A stretch of 30,911 bases of DNA from Flavobacterium psychrophilum (lineage in GTDB: Bacteria > Bacteroidota > Bacteroidia > Flavobacteriales > Flavobacteriaceae). Below the pieces are notes generated by a model. That model did not search any database. It saw only the letters and a program-made list of their open reading frames with translations, and was not told where the DNA came from. The position numbers and the translations under genes were made by a program. Each line of letters begins with the position of its first letter. The stretch's first letter is position 1. The stretch spans positions 1-30,911 of the forward strand of contig CAMCBB010000005.1 of the NCBI GenBank assembly GCA_945872875.1, given 5' to 3'. This document shows positions 23,157-30,911 of the stretch, piece after piece.

Positions 23157-24194
23157 TTACTTAAAAACTAGCCTTACCATTTTATCTTTACCTGCAGCAA
23201 TAGCAGTTGATTTATTAATAAACCGTATAGTAAATAAAGAAGAATCGCTACTAAACTGTTTCCACGAATTTCCTTTATCACTAGAATAATAAATGCCATT
23301 CGCACCAACAGAAACTAGTTGTTTCCCTTTACTATCTGGCACAAACTGCACGCAAGAGGCATATCCAAATCCTTGATTTTCAGAAACCAAATCCCATGTT
23401 TTACCTCCATTTGTTGTTAATGCCTTGTTACCAAAATTTTGATTTGGTTTTTCATAATTCCCACCAGCTATAAATCCTATTTTCTCATTATAAAAATCAG
23501 CTGTAAATATTCCCGTCATTGCTTCTCCTTGAATAACCGGCGAATTATTCACACTCCAAGTTTTTCCTTTATCAGAAGAAAAGAAAACTCTAGCTTTCTT
23601 TCCACCCGAAACGATCCAAGTTTTACCCCCCTTAATTACAATGTTGGTATTGCTTGCAGCAAATGCGGCTTCTCCTTCAGCAAGATCTGGAAGGTTGGAA
23701 CAGGTTACTTTTGTCCAAGTGGCACCGCCATTTCGAGTAATTAGCATACAAAAGCAATTTTCAATTGGATCACCAATTGCAATTCCTTCTTGATCATTCC
23801 AAAATTGCATGCTGTCGTAAAACACTTTCTCGTTGTGCTCTTCGTAAACCAATTCCTTTTGCTGCAAATCTTTAGAAAATTTATATATAAATGCCGGATT
23901 ACCAACATTTGCAATAAAAATAGAACTACTAGTTTGGGCGATACTTCGAAATTCTAATTTCAAATTATCTTTTTCAATTACATATTCATTTCTGCTATTC
24001 TTATTCAAATCAATAACACCTACTCTATTTTTATCGGCAGCATAAAAAACTTTATCATCAGAAATAGTTATTGGTCGAATACTAATTTTATCGGTAAATA
24101 AAGTATCAATTTTAACCGAAGTATAAATAATTTGCTTTGATTTACATGAAATCAATCCAAGTGAAACCAAAAATAATAGTAGAATTTTCTTCAT
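23157..24194 (-). CDS. YCF48/BNR-like beta-propeller lipoprotein
   Basis: A 345-aa protein with a lipoprotein signal (GLISC, lipidated C17). The rest is a beta-propeller with four recognisable Asp-box/BNR-type repeats: TRNGGATWTKV, SSDKGKTWSVN, TTNGGKTWDLV and SSDKGNSWKQF. Such proteins are often labelled oxidoreductase in databases without evidence. They resemble YCF48/HCF136, an assembly factor, and sialidase-type propellers, but lack enzyme-specific residues I can name. Outer-membrane surface location is likely. It is divergent from the secreted Tyr-rich protein gene. Confidence 0.82.
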   Translation of the reverse strand: MKKILLLFLVSLGLISCKSKQIIYTSVKIDTLFTDKISIRPITISDDKVFYAADKNRVGVIDLNKNSRNEYVIEKDNLKLEFRSIAQTSSSIFIANVGNPAFIYKFSKDLQQKELVYEEHNEKVFYDSMQFWNDQEGIAIGDPIENCFCMLITRNGGATWTKVTCSNLPDLAEGEAAFAASNTNIVIKGGKTWIVSGGKKARVFFSSDKGKTWSVNNSPVIQGEAMTGIFTADFYNEKIGFIAGGNYEKPNQNFGNKALTTNGGKTWDLVSENQGFGYASCVQFVPDSKGKQLVSVGANGIYYSSDKGNSWKQFSSDSSLFTIRFINKSTAIAAGKDKMVRLVFK

Positions 24195-24259
24195 AATTTA
24201 TATTTATTTCCCTGCTAAAATACAATAAAATACCAGTTAATGATTTACAAAAAACAATC

Positions 24260-24276
24260 TTGGCACAGATATTGAA
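24260..24276 (+). promoter_or_regulatory. Sigma-54-like promoter (-24/-12)
   Basis: TTGGCACAGATATTGAA matches the sigma-54 consensus TGGCACGnnnnTTGCW at 10 of the 12 fixed positions, with the correct GG-to-TTG spacing; the mismatches are A for G after GGCAC and A for C at -12. It lies 44 nt upstream of the ATG at 24321 in a non-coding region, pointing at that gene. No activator site was identified. Confidence 0.5.
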
Positions 24277-24320
24277 TATTAGTTATTTATAAATAATTTA
24301 GTAACCTAAAATCAAAAGCT

Positions 24321-25286
24321 ATGAAAACAAAACTTTTACTTTCGACTTTTTTATGTTTGTTATTTGCAAATGCAATTGCACAAGACAAAACGACTGTTAG
24401 CGCCACTAGTTCAGACATAAGTGACAATCTCGATTTAAGAGCAGTAGCTTCAATTTTTGGTGATTCTAAAGATTTGGAAGATTTTGAATATCGATTAAAT
24501 AATCCTAAAGCTGCAATTTCTAATTTAGATTTAAATGATGACTTTCAGGTTGACTATTTAAGAGTTATTGAATCAATTGAAGGAAACATTCATTTAATTA
24601 TTATTCAAGCAGTCCTTGGACAAGATCAATTTCAAGATGTAGCGACAGTTGAATTAGAAAAAGACAATAACAATAGAACTCATATTCAGGTAGTTGGAGA
24701 TGTTTATATGTATGGTAATAACTATATATATGAACCTGTATATAATTTTGTTCCAATTATTTACAATTATATTTGGATCTCAAACTACCGACCTTATTAT
24801 TCTCCTTGGTATTGGGGATACTATCCAAGACATTTTTATGTATGGAAACCCTATTCAATAATTCAATATAGAAATCATATAGGTTTACATATTAACTTTA
24901 ATTATCGTTATGACTATGTTAGTAATAGAAGATGCCAGTTAGCCTATGGTAATTACTATAGTCGAAGAGGAAACTATTTTGAAAGAAATTATCCAAATCG
25001 TTCATTTGGATCTAGAAATCAAGGTTACTCAAACCGATATGAATTAAATAGATCAAGATCTGTTCGTGATGTAACTTATGGAAGCAATCCAAAATCAAGT
25101 GTTTATTCTAGACCAAGAACAATTTCAAATCCAAATACTACGCAACCCGATCCAATAAATATAGGTGATATTCCTGTATATAATTCTAACAACACCAGAT
25201 CTGGTTCTACAAGAGAAATTAACTCCGGAAATTCAAACACACGAAATTCTGGAGGCGTTAGAGCAACTTCGGGAGGTAGAAGATAA
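24321..25286 (+). CDS. Secreted Tyr/Arg/Asn-rich protein of unknown function
   Basis: A 321-aa protein with a signal peptide (about 1-21, ending NAIAQ). An N-terminal domain of about 110 residues (LDLRAVASIFGDSKDLEDFE, NDDFQVDYLRVIE, HLIIIQAVLGQDQFQDVATV) looks folded. A central aromatic region follows (NYRPYYSPWYWGYYPRHFYV). The C-terminal ~110 residues are low-complexity, rich in Arg, Ser, Asn, Tyr and Gly (SRRGNYFERNYPNRSFGSRN, ending GGVRATSGGRR). No T9SS domain. I do not recognise a characterised family, though similar DUF-like proteins occur in Bacteroidota. It sits behind a sigma-54-like promoter and ends at a strong terminator, so it is monocistronic. Confidence 0.78.
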   Translation: MKTKLLLSTFLCLLFANAIAQDKTTVSATSSDISDNLDLRAVASIFGDSKDLEDFEYRLNNPKAAISNLDLNDDFQVDYLRVIESIEGNIHLIIIQAVLGQDQFQDVATVELEKDNNNRTHIQVVGDVYMYGNNYIYEPVYNFVPIIYNYIWISNYRPYYSPWYWGYYPRHFYVWKPYSIIQYRNHIGLHINFNYRYDYVSNRRCQLAYGNYYSRRGNYFERNYPNRSFGSRNQGYSNRYELNRSRSVRDVTYGSNPKSSVYSRPRTISNPNTTQPDPINIGDIPVYNSNNTRSGSTREINSGNSNTRNSGGVRATSGGRR

Positions 25287-25303
25287 TTTCAATAATCTAA
25301 TTT

Positions 25304-25333
25304 AAAGCATCGAAATACTTCGGTGCTTTTTTT
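25304..25333 (+). terminator. Terminator after the secreted Tyr-rich protein gene
   Basis: An 11-bp stem with one G-T wobble (AAAGCATCGAA at 25304-25314, TTCGGTGCTTT at 25319-25329), a 4-nt loop and a following T run. It separates this gene from kup. Confidence 0.88.
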
Positions 25334-25374
25334 ATTTAATTAATCAAATAAAATAATTATTTAACAAAATCAAA

Positions 25375-25402
25375 TTGAATATTTATAAAAGTAATACATT
25401 TG
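25375..25402 (+). promoter_or_regulatory. Probable promoter of kup
   Basis: TTG (25375-25377), 17 nt, then a perfect -7 box TACATTTG (25395-25402). The ATG is at 25425, a leader of about 15-20 nt. Confidence 0.5.
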
Positions 25403-25424
25403 TAAACTTTTATAAATATTAAAT

Positions 25425-27410
25425 ATGAATTCGCATAGTCATAAAGACCTCCATAGCAAGCTTTCAGCAGCTGGATTATTAATTACATTAGGAATAATTT
25501 ATGGAGATATTGGTACTTCTCCATTATACGTAATGAATTCAATTATTGGTGATAGCGTAATATCTAAAGAGTTAATTTTAGGAGGTTTATCATGTATCTT
25601 TTGGACATTAACTTTACAAACAACTTTAAAATATGTAATCATTACCCTTAGCGCTGATAATCATGGCGAAGGTGGAATTTTTGCATTATATGCTTTAGTA
25701 AAACGAACCAAAATTCAATGGTTAATTGTACCTGCAATAATTGGTGGTAGTGCCTTATTAGCAGACGGAATAATCACCCCTCCTATCTCGGTTTCATCGG
25801 CTGTGGAAGGATTACGAATATTCAAACCAGACATTCCTACTGTACCAATTGTCATTTCGATACTATTTGTACTGTTCACAATTCAACAATTCGGGACTAA
25901 GTTAGTTGGTAAATTCTTTGCTCCAATGATGTTAATTTGGTTCTCAATGTTGGCCGTATTAGGAATTATACAAATGGGCACTAATTTAGAAGTATTAAAT
26001 GCTTTAAACCCTTACTATGCATACAACCTATTAACTAGCGATGTTAGTGAACAAGGCTTTTTCATACTTGGAGCAGTATTTTTATGTACTACTGGTGCTG
26101 AAGCTTTATATTCTGACATGGGGCATTGCGGTAGAAAAAACATTCGTATAAGCTGGGCTTTTGTAAAAACAACATTAGTATTAAATTATTTTGGTCAAGG
26201 TGCCTATTTGTTACTTCATTCTGGAAAAAAACTATCTGAATTAAGTGCTAATAACACCAATCCTTTTTATTTAATAATGGCCGACTGGTTTCAACCAATC
26301 GGAATTGTAGTGGCTACATTGGCAGCCGTTATTGCTTCACAAGCATTGATTAGCGGGTCATTTACCCTTATAAATGAAGCAATGCGATTGAACTTTTGGC
26401 CAAAAGTTAAAATTAAATTTCCTACAGATGTAAAGGGACAACTTTATATTCCGTCAATAAACTGGTTATTATTTTTAGGTTGTGTTGGAATTGTATGGCA
26501 CTTTCAAGAATCAAGTAAAATGGAGCATGCCTATGGTTTAGCCATTATTTTATGCATGATCATGACTACCATTTTATTGAATTTTTATTTGATATTAAAA
26601 AGAGTGAAATGGTATTTTATTGCTCCTTTAATTTTACTTTATTTAGTTATTGAGTTCAGCTTTTTGGCTGCAAATATTACTAAATTCATGGATGGTGGAT
26701 TTGTGACTTTATTTATTGCTATTGTTCTTATAGGAATCATGTCAACTTGGTATTTAGCTAAAAAAATTAGCAAAAACTATACTAAAATGGTTAAAATTGA
26801 CTCTTATAAAAAAGTATTAGCAGAGTTAAGTTTGGATCTTTCTATTCCGAAATATGCTACACACTTGGTTTATATGACCAATTCAAACCGTTTAGACGAA
26901 ATAGAAGAAAAAGTAATGTATTCCATTCTTCAAAAACGACCAAAAAGAGCTGACCTATATTGGTTTATCCATGTTAATATTTTGAGTGAGCCCTATAAAA
27001 AAGAATTCAAAGTAAGCGAAATAATTAAAGATGATTTATATAGAATTGATTTCTATTTAGGATTTAGAGAACCTACCAAAATCAACTTAATGTTTAAAGA
27101 AGTATTGAAAGATATGGTAAACAAAGGTGAAGTTGATGTAACTAGCAGATACGAATCATTAAATAAAAACAACATCTTGGGTGATTTTAAATTTGTCCTT
27201 TCGGAGAAGTTCTTATCCAACGATAGTGATTTAACTTTCTTTGAAAATATTGTAATGAATGCTTATTTCTTTATGAAAAAATTCAGTTTATCAGAAGAAA
27301 AAGGATTTGGTTTAGATAGTAGTTCTGTAAAAGTAGAGCAATTTCCTATGGTGCTTCACCCACCAGAAATTATTGATATGAAAAGAATTGATTCCCACGG
27401 AGATCATTAA
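25425..27410 (+). CDS. kup: KUP-family potassium transporter
   Basis: A 661-aa KUP/HAK/KT potassium importer of normal length. The family signature LGIIYGDIGTSPLYVMNSI is at about 22-40, with DNHGEGGIFALYALV, LADGIITPPISVSSAVEGL and TTGAEALYSDMGHCG further on. About twelve membrane helices occupy residues 15-440. The C-terminal ~215 residues form the soluble cytoplasmic domain. These carriers take up K+ with protons and serve osmotic and pH balance. It is monocistronic with its own promoter and ends at a hairpin shared with the converging hydrolase gene. Confidence 0.96.
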   Translation: MNSHSHKDLHSKLSAAGLLITLGIIYGDIGTSPLYVMNSIIGDSVISKELILGGLSCIFWTLTLQTTLKYVIITLSADNHGEGGIFALYALVKRTKIQWLIVPAIIGGSALLADGIITPPISVSSAVEGLRIFKPDIPTVPIVISILFVLFTIQQFGTKLVGKFFAPMMLIWFSMLAVLGIIQMGTNLEVLNALNPYYAYNLLTSDVSEQGFFILGAVFLCTTGAEALYSDMGHCGRKNIRISWAFVKTTLVLNYFGQGAYLLLHSGKKLSELSANNTNPFYLIMADWFQPIGIVVATLAAVIASQALISGSFTLINEAMRLNFWPKVKIKFPTDVKGQLYIPSINWLLFLGCVGIVWHFQESSKMEHAYGLAIILCMIMTTILLNFYLILKRVKWYFIAPLILLYLVIEFSFLAANITKFMDGGFVTLFIAIVLIGIMSTWYLAKKISKNYTKMVKIDSYKKVLAELSLDLSIPKYATHLVYMTNSNRLDEIEEKVMYSILQKRPKRADLYWFIHVNILSEPYKKEFKVSEIIKDDLYRIDFYLGFREPTKINLMFKEVLKDMVNKGEVDVTSRYESLNKNNILGDFKFVLSEKFLSNDSDLTFFENIVMNAYFFMKKFSLSEEKGFGLDSSSVKVEQFPMVLHPPEIIDMKRIDSHGDH

Positions 27411-27428
27411 TCATTTAAATTAAATTAT

Positions 27429-27465
27429 AAAGGCAAATTGGTTACTCTTTAATGAATTTGCCTTT
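27429..27465. terminator. Bidirectional hairpin terminator overlapping the hydrolase 3' end
   Basis: A perfect 11-bp stem (AAAGGCAAATT at 27429-27439, AATTTGCCTTT at 27455-27465) with a 15-nt loop. The loop and the right arm lie inside the last codons and stop of the minus-strand hydrolase gene (27442). It should end kup and possibly the hydrolase transcript. Confidence 0.75.
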
Positions 27466-28611
27466 AATCATTTTATTTGTATTCGAATTATAAATTTGAT
27501 ATAAATAAACTCCTGAAATAACCTTAGAAATATCAATGCTACTTCCTTCTTTAACTCGATGCGAATAAATCAATTTTGAATTAATATCAAAAATTTTAAT
27601 CGTGCATTCTTCCCCTATACCTTTAATATTTATTTCATCGTGAACCGGATTTGGAAACAAAACAAACTCCTCATCTGAAAAATTAAAACCGTTATTTTGA
27701 AGTGCATCACATTGGATACAATTTTTTTGAAAAATTATTGAAGTATCAGCTAGAAGTTGGGAATCAAAAATTGCACCTTGAGCACAATTTAATTTCAATT
27801 GAAAATCCAACCATGGTAGTAAATAGCTATAAATTTTAGCATGCTGAACGGTTCTTGTTATTGTGGGTGTTGGTGTACAGCTAGACTCTCCAAAATTACA
27901 AAGCGTATTACTATTCGCCATTTGACAATGACTTGCACCATTAATACTTATATATGTTTTACAAGAACTAATTAATCCATTATACATTGGTAACTGATTA
28001 GTTGCGGGAGGAGTAACGCAATCATTTCCTCCTGCAAAAATTAATGTTGGGATAGATATAGAAGCTGCTGCTGTAATTGCCGAAGGAGTAGTTTCTGCAG
28101 GAGCAAAATTCACTAATGTTGTAATGTTAGTATTTAGGGAAGACGCCAAAAAAGAAGCACCTCCACCCATACTATGCCCCATTACCGAATTCTTCGGGCT
28201 TACTCTCTCATAAAAAATAGAAGAACTTTGGGTTCCCAGATAATTCATTTGATCAATTACAAATGCTAAATCTTTTCCATATTCTATGTGAGATGGAGAA
28301 AAAGAACCTTCTGATTTAGGAAATGCAATAATATAACCATTAGGAACTAATGCATTCCAAAAATTCTGATAGGCATCCCAAGTCATAACAAAACCATGCC
28401 CAAAAACTAAACTTGGAAACTTAAAGTTATTTAAAGTGGTTACTGCAACATTATCACCAGCAATATCAGCTGGATAATAAATTTCAGTAGCAATACTCCT
28501 ATTTGCTCTACTTGCATCAACAAAATTAACAGTAGTATGCCCAATTTGATATAATTGTGCGTTAACATTAGCAAAAAGAAAAACCAAAAAAAGAAAGGGA
28601 TTGATCTTCAT
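27442..28611 (-). CDS. Secreted alpha/beta hydrolase (polyester-hydrolase/cutinase-like) with T9SS sorting domain
   Basis: A 389-aa protein with a signal peptide (about 1-19, ending ANVNAQ). The alpha/beta hydrolase domain spans about 20-275: oxyanion region VFGHGFVMTWDAYQNFW, nucleophile elbow GHSMGGGAS with S147, acid D197 in GGNDCVTPP and H228 in GASHCQM. A T9SS type A sorting domain follows at about 315-389 (VLFPNPVHDEINI, SGVYLYQIY, MIKGKFIKE). The GHSMGGG elbow, DCVTPP block and sorting domain resemble Bacteroidota polyester (PET) hydrolases. The start at 28611 is preferred to an in-frame ATG at 28680 because it gives a clean signal peptide and a -7 box (28633-28640) falls between them. 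Confidence 0.85.
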   Translation of the reverse strand: MKINPFLFLVFLFANVNAQLYQIGHTTVNFVDASRANRSIATEIYYPADIAGDNVAVTTLNNFKFPSLVFGHGFVMTWDAYQNFWNALVPNGYIIAFPKSEGSFSPSHIEYGKDLAFVIDQMNYLGTQSSSIFYERVSPKNSVMGHSMGGGASFLASSLNTNITTLVNFAPAETTPSAITAAASISIPTLIFAGGNDCVTPPATNQLPMYNGLISSCKTYISINGASHCQMANSNTLCNFGESSCTPTPTITRTVQHAKIYSYLLPWLDFQLKLNCAQGAIFDSQLLADTSIIFQKNCIQCDALQNNGFNFSDEEFVLFPNPVHDEINIKGIGEECTIKIFDINSKLIYSHRVKEGSSIDISKVISGVYLYQIYNSNTNKMIKGKFIKE

Positions 28612-28632
28612 AGTTTTATAAATTAATTTTAT

Positions 28633-28640
28633 CAAATATA
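28633..28640 (-). promoter_or_regulatory. -7 box of the secreted hydrolase gene
   Basis: The minus-strand TATATTTG matches TAnnTTTG exactly and lies 21 nt upstream of the ATG at 28611. No good -33 element was found. Confidence 0.35.
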
Positions 28641-28718
28641 GAAAAATATAATAAATACCTATAAAAGTAAAAAAACACAATCATTTCAATTTACTTCAAT
28701 AAAAAAATAAAAAAGCAA

Positions 28719-28726
28719 TACCTTTG
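28719..28726 (+). promoter_or_regulatory. -7 box of the rRNA methyltransferase gene
   Basis: TACCTTTG matches TAnnTTTG exactly, 20 nt before the ATG at 28746. The -33 element is unclear. Confidence 0.4.
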
Positions 28727-28745
28727 CAGGCTTAATTATTACAAA

Positions 28746-29960
28746 ATGAGATTACACCGAAATTTAGTTTACACTACTATCGATTCACTAAATGCTATTT
28801 TTAACGAAGGAGATTATGCTGATAAAGCAGTAGCTCGTGCCTTAAAAAAAGACAAGCGTTGGGGAAGTTCCGATAGAAAATTTGTTGCCGAAACCATTTA
28901 TGAAGTGGTACGATGGAAACGATTGTATGCTGAAATTGCGGAAGTAAAAGAACCTTATAACCGAGAGGATATTTGGCGCATGTTTGCCGTTTGGGCCGTA
29001 TTACGTGGTTATCCAATACCCGATTGGAGACAGCTTGACGGAACTCCAGAGCGAAAAATAAAAGGAAAATTTGATGAACTTTCTAAAATTAGAAAAATGC
29101 GTGAATCCATTCCAGATTGGATGGATGAACTTGGCGTAAAAGAACTTGGTGAAGCACTTTGGACTAAAGAAATTGCTGCTCAAAACAAACAAGCACAAGT
29201 TATTCTAAGAGTAAACACTTTAAAAACTACCAAAGAAAAATTACGCGCCATTCTAATGGATTTAAATATTGAAACTGATTTTTTACCCGATCAACCCGAT
29301 GCATTAGTACTTAAAGAAAGAGTTAATGTATTCATGACCGATGCTTTTAAAGAAGGATTGTTTGAAGTTCAAGATGCCTCATCACAATTGGTTGCCGCAT
29401 TTTTAGGTGTTGCACCCGGTATGCGTGTGGTAGATACTTGTGCTGGTGCAGGAGGAAAAACCTTGCATTTGGCCTCTTTAATGGAAAATAAAGGCCAATT
29501 AATTGCTATGGATTTGTATGAAAGCAAACTAAAACAATTAAAACTAAGAGCTAAAAGAAATGGTGCTTTTAATATTGAATACCGAATTATTGATACCACC
29601 AAAGTCATTAAAAAATTACACGAAAAAGCAGATCGAGTTTTAATAGACGCGCCTTGTAGCGGACTTGGAGTTTTGAAAAGAAATCCGGATGCAAAATGGA
29701 AACTACAACCTGAATTCATAGATAATATCAGAAAAGTGCAATCGGAAGTTTTAGAAAGTTATTCTAAAATAGTAAAACCAGGAGGAAAAATGGTATATGC
29801 CACTTGTTCTATTCTGCCATCGGAAAATCAAGAACAAGTTGCTAAGTTTTTAAAAACAGAAATCGGTCAACAATTCAAATTAGAAAAAGATTGTAAAATA
29901 TTATCTTCAGAATCAGGTTTTGACGGATTTTACATGGCATTATTAGAAAGAAAATCCTAA
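28746..29960 (+). CDS. RsmB/NOP-type RNA (cytosine-5) methyltransferase
   Basis: A 404-aa SAM-dependent enzyme that methylates cytosine C5 in RNA, probably 16S rRNA. The N-terminal NusB/RsmB-like helical region covers about 1-140. The catalytic domain has PUA/ferredoxin-like entry VILRVNTLK, SAM motif I DTCAGAGGKTLHLA (230-243), motif IV DAPCSGLG with C304 and motif VI YATCSILPSENQ with C354; the two cysteines are the general-base/release and nucleophile pair. It is shorter than E. coli RsmB because the NusB part is reduced. It precedes the endonuclease gene by 4 nt. Confidence 0.92.
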   Translation: MRLHRNLVYTTIDSLNAIFNEGDYADKAVARALKKDKRWGSSDRKFVAETIYEVVRWKRLYAEIAEVKEPYNREDIWRMFAVWAVLRGYPIPDWRQLDGTPERKIKGKFDELSKIRKMRESIPDWMDELGVKELGEALWTKEIAAQNKQAQVILRVNTLKTTKEKLRAILMDLNIETDFLPDQPDALVLKERVNVFMTDAFKEGLFEVQDASSQLVAAFLGVAPGMRVVDTCAGAGGKTLHLASLMENKGQLIAMDLYESKLKQLKLRAKRNGAFNIEYRIIDTTKVIKKLHEKADRVLIDAPCSGLGVLKRNPDAKWKLQPEFIDNIRKVQSEVLESYSKIVKPGGKMVYATCSILPSENQEQVAKFLKTEIGQQFKLEKDCKILSSESGFDGFYMALLERKS

Positions 29961-29964
29961 CATT

Positions 29965-30911
29965 ATGAAATACATTTATTCTTTATTATTATTAATTTCT
30001 GTAACCATTGGATTAGCTCAAGATGTAGCGCCAGCTTCACCCTATTACAATGGATTCAATTGGTCACAGTCCGGAATTACATTAAAATCAGCTCTTGCAA
30101 CAAAAATCACAACAACTCATACCAATCTTTTAAGTTATTCTCAGGTTTGGAGCGCGCTTAAAATTGTTGATTTAGATCCATCAAATTCTGGTAATGTTCT
30201 TCTAGTTTATGGATGGGAAAATGGAACGGATACTGATGTTACAAATGACAGAACAAGAGGAAAAGACAGCAATAGTGGAAATAATGGCGATTGGAATAGA
30301 GAACATATTTTTGCACAATCATTAGGTGATCCAGATCTAGGCCAACTAGGCCCAGGAGCCGATGCGCAAATGCTTCGTGCTTGTGATGTTCAAAGAAATA
30401 GTTTAAGAGGAAACAGGCTTTATGCAGCTGGTTCTGGTAACTCAGGAATAGTAGGTTCATTTTGGTATCCCGGAGACGAATGGAAAGGCGATGTCGCAAG
30501 AATATTAATGTATATGTACTTGAGATATGATGTACAATGTTTACCAACATTTGTTTGTTCTGGGACAACTGCATCTTCAGATATAAATATGCCAAATTTA
30601 TTATTACAATGGAATTCAGAAGATCCAGTTTCTCAATATGAGGATAATCGCAACACCTATTTAGGAAATGCTTTAAATACTTATAGTCAGGGGAATAGAA
30701 ATCCATTTATTGACAATCCTTATTTAGCAACTGTTATTTGGGGTGGCCCAATAGCTCAAAATCGTTGGCCTAATATATTTCTTGATAATCAAAGTTTTGA
30801 ACATACTAACATATCCGTTTACCCAAATCCTTCAATGGATCATAAAATAAATATTGAAAGTACTGTCGCTATTGATGATTTGCAAGTTATAAATCTAAAT
30901 GGGCAATTATT
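29965..30911 (+). CDS. Secreted endonuclease I family protein with T9SS sorting domain (3' end cut)
   Basis: At least 315 codons are present, running off the window. A signal peptide covers about 1-18 (ending IGLAQ). The endonuclease I domain has catalytic WNREHIFAQSLGD with H114, then ADAQMLRACDVQRNSLRGN and DEWKGDVARILMYMYLRY. A T9SS type A sorting domain begins near residue 286 (ISVYPNPSMDHKINI) and is truncated by the window end. The ββα-metal nuclease is expected to be extracellular and may degrade environmental DNA for nutrients. It follows the RNA methyltransferase gene by 4 nt, so it may be read from the same transcript even though functions differ. Confidence 0.9.
   Translation, partial: MKYIYSLLLLISVTIGLAQDVAPASPYYNGFNWSQSGITLKSALATKITTTHTNLLSYSQVWSALKIVDLDPSNSGNVLLVYGWENGTDTDVTNDRTRGKDSNSGNNGDWNREHIFAQSLGDPDLGQLGPGADAQMLRACDVQRNSLRGNRLYAAGSGNSGIVGSFWYPGDEWKGDVARILMYMYLRYDVQCLPTFVCSGTTASSDINMPNLLLQWNSEDPVSQYEDNRNTYLGNALNTYSQGNRNPFIDNPYLATVIWGGPIAQNRWPNIFLDNQSFEHTNISVYPNPSMDHKINIESTVAIDDLQVINLNGQL

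Noticed and set aside
28612..28680. Upstream extension of the secreted hydrolase to an ATG at 28680
   Set aside because: It would put 23 odd residues before a clean signal peptide, and a perfect -7 promoter box lies inside the extension.
30239..30706. A 155-codon minus-strand reading frame
   Set aside because: It is antisense to the endonuclease I gene, whose catalytic motifs fall in the same stretch; its His/Tyr/Leu-rich translation is not protein-like.
1..30911. CRISPR array, tRNA, insertion sequence, prophage or toxin-antitoxin/defence module
   Set aside because: I found no regularly spaced repeats, no cloverleaf sequences, no transposase or integrase motifs, and no gene pair resembling a known defence system. 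Gene content and base composition are uniform.

Overview
The window looks like a chromosomal segment of a Flavobacterium-like member of the Bacteroidota (Flavobacteriaceae). It is very AT-rich. Three predicted secreted proteins carry type IX secretion (T9SS) C-terminal sorting domains. It has a bacillithiol gene (bshC), a menaquinone pathway, the Bacteroidota-only small gene DUF4295 beside rpmG, and several promoters matching the phylum pattern TTTG / ~19 nt / TAnnTTTG. I saw no tRNA, rRNA, insertion sequence, prophage or CRISPR array, and no gene-free stretch longer than 300 bases.

Region 1 (1-4919, minus strand) is envelope and redox-like. A secreted ankyrin protein and a DOMON-domain T9SS protein sit 5 nt apart. 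After a terminator come a membrane-anchored OB-fold protein and a DUF5777 outer-membrane beta-barrel. Upstream of these is a large B12-binding-type radical SAM protein with an unusual C-x4-C-x2-C cluster motif. Region 2 (5032-12807) is mostly housekeeping: bshC and ndk on the plus strand, a DUF721 protein with a lipoprotein, a serine hydrolase lipoprotein, then the minus-strand ribosomal operon rpmB-rpmG-DUF4295, ftsY with a 61-aa membrane protein, and cinA with a PH-domain membrane protein.

Region 3 (12915-19064) is a menaquinone locus in two facing arms. menB, menA, a metallo-beta-lactamase-fold hydrolase and menC run on the plus strand; menD and cvfB run on the minus strand, and menC overlaps cvfB tail-to-tail by 13 nt. 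menE, menF and menH are not in the window. MenB has the internal aspartate of the bicarbonate-independent (type II) enzymes.

Region 4 (19245-30911) is accessory. It holds a GNAT acetyltransferase, a MazG-like pyrophosphohydrolase, a small membrane protein and a membrane-anchored SRPBCC/GyrI-like fusion. A three-gene ECF sigma / membrane protein / periplasmic LTxxEAxxFWP sensor cassette follows, then a YCF48-like propeller lipoprotein, a secreted Tyr/Arg/Asn-rich protein behind a sigma-54-like motif, and a KUP potassium transporter. The last genes are a T9SS alpha/beta hydrolase resembling polyester hydrolases, an RsmB-type rRNA methyltransferase, and a secreted endonuclease I cut by the window end.

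The least ordinary items are the sigma-54-like promoter, the ECF cassette with its TTG-started sigma factor, the polyester-hydrolase-like enzyme, the odd radical SAM motif and the DOMON operon. I did not find a clear wholly new defence or mobile system.
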